The translations under genes were made by a program, and so were the position numbers. A DNA stretch of 64,000 nt. Source: Elusimicrobiaceae bacterium. Its GTDB lineage: Bacteria > Elusimicrobiota > Elusimicrobia > Elusimicrobiales > Elusimicrobiaceae. The DNA is taken from assembly GCA_017618215.1 (NCBI GenBank), contig JAFZUQ010000008.1:124001-188000 (forward strand), read 5' to 3'. Below, one piece after another: positions 62,798 through 64,000 of the stretch; within the stretch, counting starts at the first letter, position 1; every line of letters starts with the position of its first letter. Below the pieces are notes generated by a model. That model ran no database searches and was not told where the DNA came from. It worked only from the letters and a program-made list of their open reading frames with translations.

Positions 62798-63412
62798 ATG
62801 ACCACTGTTTATCAGTTTAAGGAGTCTCTATATATAAATCTGACTAATCGTTGCCCAAATGCTTGCGTATTTTGCGCTAAAAGCAAGGGTAACAAAATGT
62901 TTAATGGTTATAATTTAGACTTGGGTGAAAAAGAACCCTCCGCACAGGAAGTTTTAACGGAAATTGATAAACAAATTTCTGCCGGTTTTACTCCTAAGGA
63001 AATTATTTTTTGCGGTTATGGGGAACCTACAATGGCACTCCCGGTTTTGCTTGAAGTAGCCAAAAACTTGAAGGCAAAATATTCTTATTCGTTACGTCTT
63101 AATACACTAGGGCTAGGTTCACTGGTTTGGGGGCGTGATATTACAAAAGAACTTGCCCCATATATCGATAAAGTAAACATAAGTTTAAATGCTACCGACG
63201 AGAAAACTTGGCTTAAAATCGTGCGCCCGGCCCCAAAGTATGCAGAAGAATCTTTTAAAGCCATGCAAGATTTTGTGCGTTCTGCTACTAAAAACATAAA
63301 AGAAGTTGCGGTATCTGTTGTCAGTAATCAGGGTATTGATGCAGAAAAAGCCAAGAAACTTGCGAACTCACTTGGCGCTAAATTTTTTGTAAGGGAGTAT
63401 TTTGATGCATAG
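62798..63412 (+). CDS. Radical SAM protein, TatD-associated type
   Basis: 204 residues. The cluster-binding CxxxCxxC is in NRCPNACVFCAKS, followed by the GYGEPT segment of the radical SAM barrel. It resembles the small proteins annotated as TatD-associated radical SAM; the reaction is unknown. No tatD is nearby. The start at 62798 is chosen because the family begins there and the ATG is leaderless-like. Overlaps the CBM48 gene by 8 nt. Confidence 0.88.
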   Translation: MTTVYQFKESLYINLTNRCPNACVFCAKSKGNKMFNGYNLDLGEKEPSAQEVLTEIDKQISAGFTPKEIIFCGYGEPTMALPVLLEVAKNLKAKYSYSLRLNTLGLGSLVWGRDITKELAPYIDKVNISLNATDEKTWLKIVRPAPKYAEESFKAMQDFVRSATKNIKEVAVSVVSNQGIDAEKAKKLANSLGAKFFVREYFDA

Positions 63413-63842
63413 TAAAGCCCTAAATATTCCTGCTCTTATTTTTTATGGCCTTTTATGCGGTGCCTTGGTAGTGGTACTTATAGTCAGTTTTCAGCATTTT
63501 AACAGTTTTTATTCACCACAAATTATTGTACGCCCTAAGTATAAACAAACATCTGCACAGGAAAAAGCAGTTGAAAATTTAAAACCGCAAAGGGTGGCAT
63601 TTTCTTATGTTTCGCCTTCGGCAAAAGAAGTGCAGGTGGTCGGGGATTTTAATGCATGGGGCGCTTATCCTTTAACTTTAAATAAAAGTGATAATGATAT
63701 TGAAATTTTTACTTTAAACCTTGCTTTGCCGAAGGGAAAATATAAATTTCGTTTTTTAGTTGATGGCCAAGTCGCTATTGATGAAAGTTCTGCAAAAATA
63801 AAATCGGGTAATGAAATTTTTAATATTTTAGAGGTTAAATAA
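63405..63842 (+). CDS. Membrane-anchored CBM48 (glycogen-binding) protein
   Basis: 145 residues: one N-terminal transmembrane helix (about 9-30, IPALIFYGLLCGALVVVLIVSF), a linker, and a CBM48/AMPK-type carbohydrate-binding module (about 65-145; VAFSYVSPSAKEVQVVGDFNAWG, then GKYKFRFLVDG). With the N-in orientation typical for such a short charged N-terminus the module would face the periplasm. Nothing enzymatic is attached. AAGGGAG precedes ATG 63405. Followed by tsaE with a 1 nt overlap. Confidence 0.85.
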   Translation: MHSKALNIPALIFYGLLCGALVVVLIVSFQHFNSFYSPQIIVRPKYKQTSAQEKAVENLKPQRVAFSYVSPSAKEVQVVGDFNAWGAYPLTLNKSDNDIEIFTLNLALPKGKYKFRFLVDGQVAIDESSAKIKSGNEIFNILEVK

Positions 63843-64000
63843 TGCAAAGTTTGAAATTAACTTCTTTTAGCCCTGCGGAAACAAAAGTAATAGCAAGCGA
63901 AATTGCCATGCTACTTAAAGGGGGGGAGATTTTGTTTTTTGAAGGCCCCATCGGCGCAGGTAAAACGGTGATGGTTAAAGAAATTGTCAAAAATTTCGGA
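63842..64000 (+). CDS. tsaE: tRNA threonylcarbamoyladenosine biosynthesis protein TsaE (5' part, cut by window edge)
   Basis: 53 codons visible. The P-loop region LFFEGPIGAGKTVMVKEIV matches TsaE, the ATPase of the t6A-forming complex, which normally begins with a few strands before this motif. The TAATG overlap with the CBM48 gene suggests translation coupling. The remaining two thirds are outside the window. Confidence 0.85.
   Translation, partial: MQSLKLTSFSPAETKVIASEIAMLLKGGEILFFEGPIGAGKTVMVKEIVKNFG

Overview
This 64 kb window is a dense, AT-rich bacterial chromosome segment made almost entirely of housekeeping genes, with no rRNA operon, prophage, transposase, integrase or CRISPR array. 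The cell is a diderm (Gram-negative-type) bacterium: it has KDO synthesis (kdsA, kdsD), LPS export (lptE, lptC, lptA, lptB), an Mla-type lipid transporter and several outer-membrane or periplasmic proteins. A class III-signal pilin ending in a cysteine pair, a thrC-DUF4912-GH57 glycogen cluster and a CBM48 membrane protein, together with the base composition, suggest a member of Elusimicrobiota (Elusimicrobium/Endomicrobium type). That assignment is an inference from gene content, not from a marker-gene tree.

Layout. 1-3819 (minus): HIT protein, rpsU, dnaG, rpoD, the macromolecular synthesis operon; rpoD runs off the left edge. 3918-5707: an outer-membrane-like protein, rpsT, and a GIY-YIG/RAMA protein. 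5788-11777: alaS and a diacylglycerol kinase diverging from a 24 bp gap, a membrane-anchored nuclease, a squalene/phytoene synthase and a YgjP-like peptidase. 11770-17278: cell-wall amidase, then leuS-lptE-holA in the same order as in E. coli. 17271-21112 (minus): an ECF sigma factor, a YfbK-like vWA protein and two small envelope proteins. 21299-27348: rpmE-prfA-prmC, an ankyrin lipoprotein, murA-folC. 27430-30821: pilin, yajQ, a TPR protein, tRNA-Ala(CGC), a DUF1796 protein. 30863-34584: thrC, DUF4912, GH57 branching enzyme. 34698-40139: a giant alpha-2-macroglobulin-like protein. 40140-48608 (minus): dnaB-alr-mlaE-mlaF-mlaD-radA-nadE. 48674-53775 (minus): smpB, glycogen phosphorylase, trmL, an MFS carrier and a DtxR/MntR-type regulator. 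53951-62211: an ankyrin protein, then a nine-gene envelope/ion operon (DUF1646, mgtC, kdsA, a 56-residue membrane protein, kdsD, lptC, lptA, lptB, a cation/proton antiporter). 62229-64000: queH diverging from a radical SAM protein, a CBM48 membrane protein and the start of tsaE.

The strongest genome-wide signal is in the promoters. About a dozen first-in-operon genes have a TGN-TATAAT or TGN-TAAAAT box whose last base lies only 5-8 nt before the start codon, with no Shine-Dalgarno sequence. Their mRNAs should therefore be leaderless. Two divergent pairs (alaS/dagK and queH/radical SAM) use this compactness so tightly that their promoters must compete. Genes with a real 5' UTR (rpsT, yajQ, rpmE, glgP, the pilin, the A2M gene) do carry Shine-Dalgarno sequences.

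Other points that stand out: an MlaD with a C-terminal beta-barrel-like domain and no mlaA/B/C beside it; a glutamine-dependent-type NAD synthetase with glycine in place of the amidase cysteine; an A2M protein without the thioester cysteine; an ECF sigma gene overlapping a membrane vWA gene with no separate anti-sigma gene; a T13 tract inside a possible pilin promoter spacer; and two inverted copies of a 76 bp palindromic intergenic repeat.
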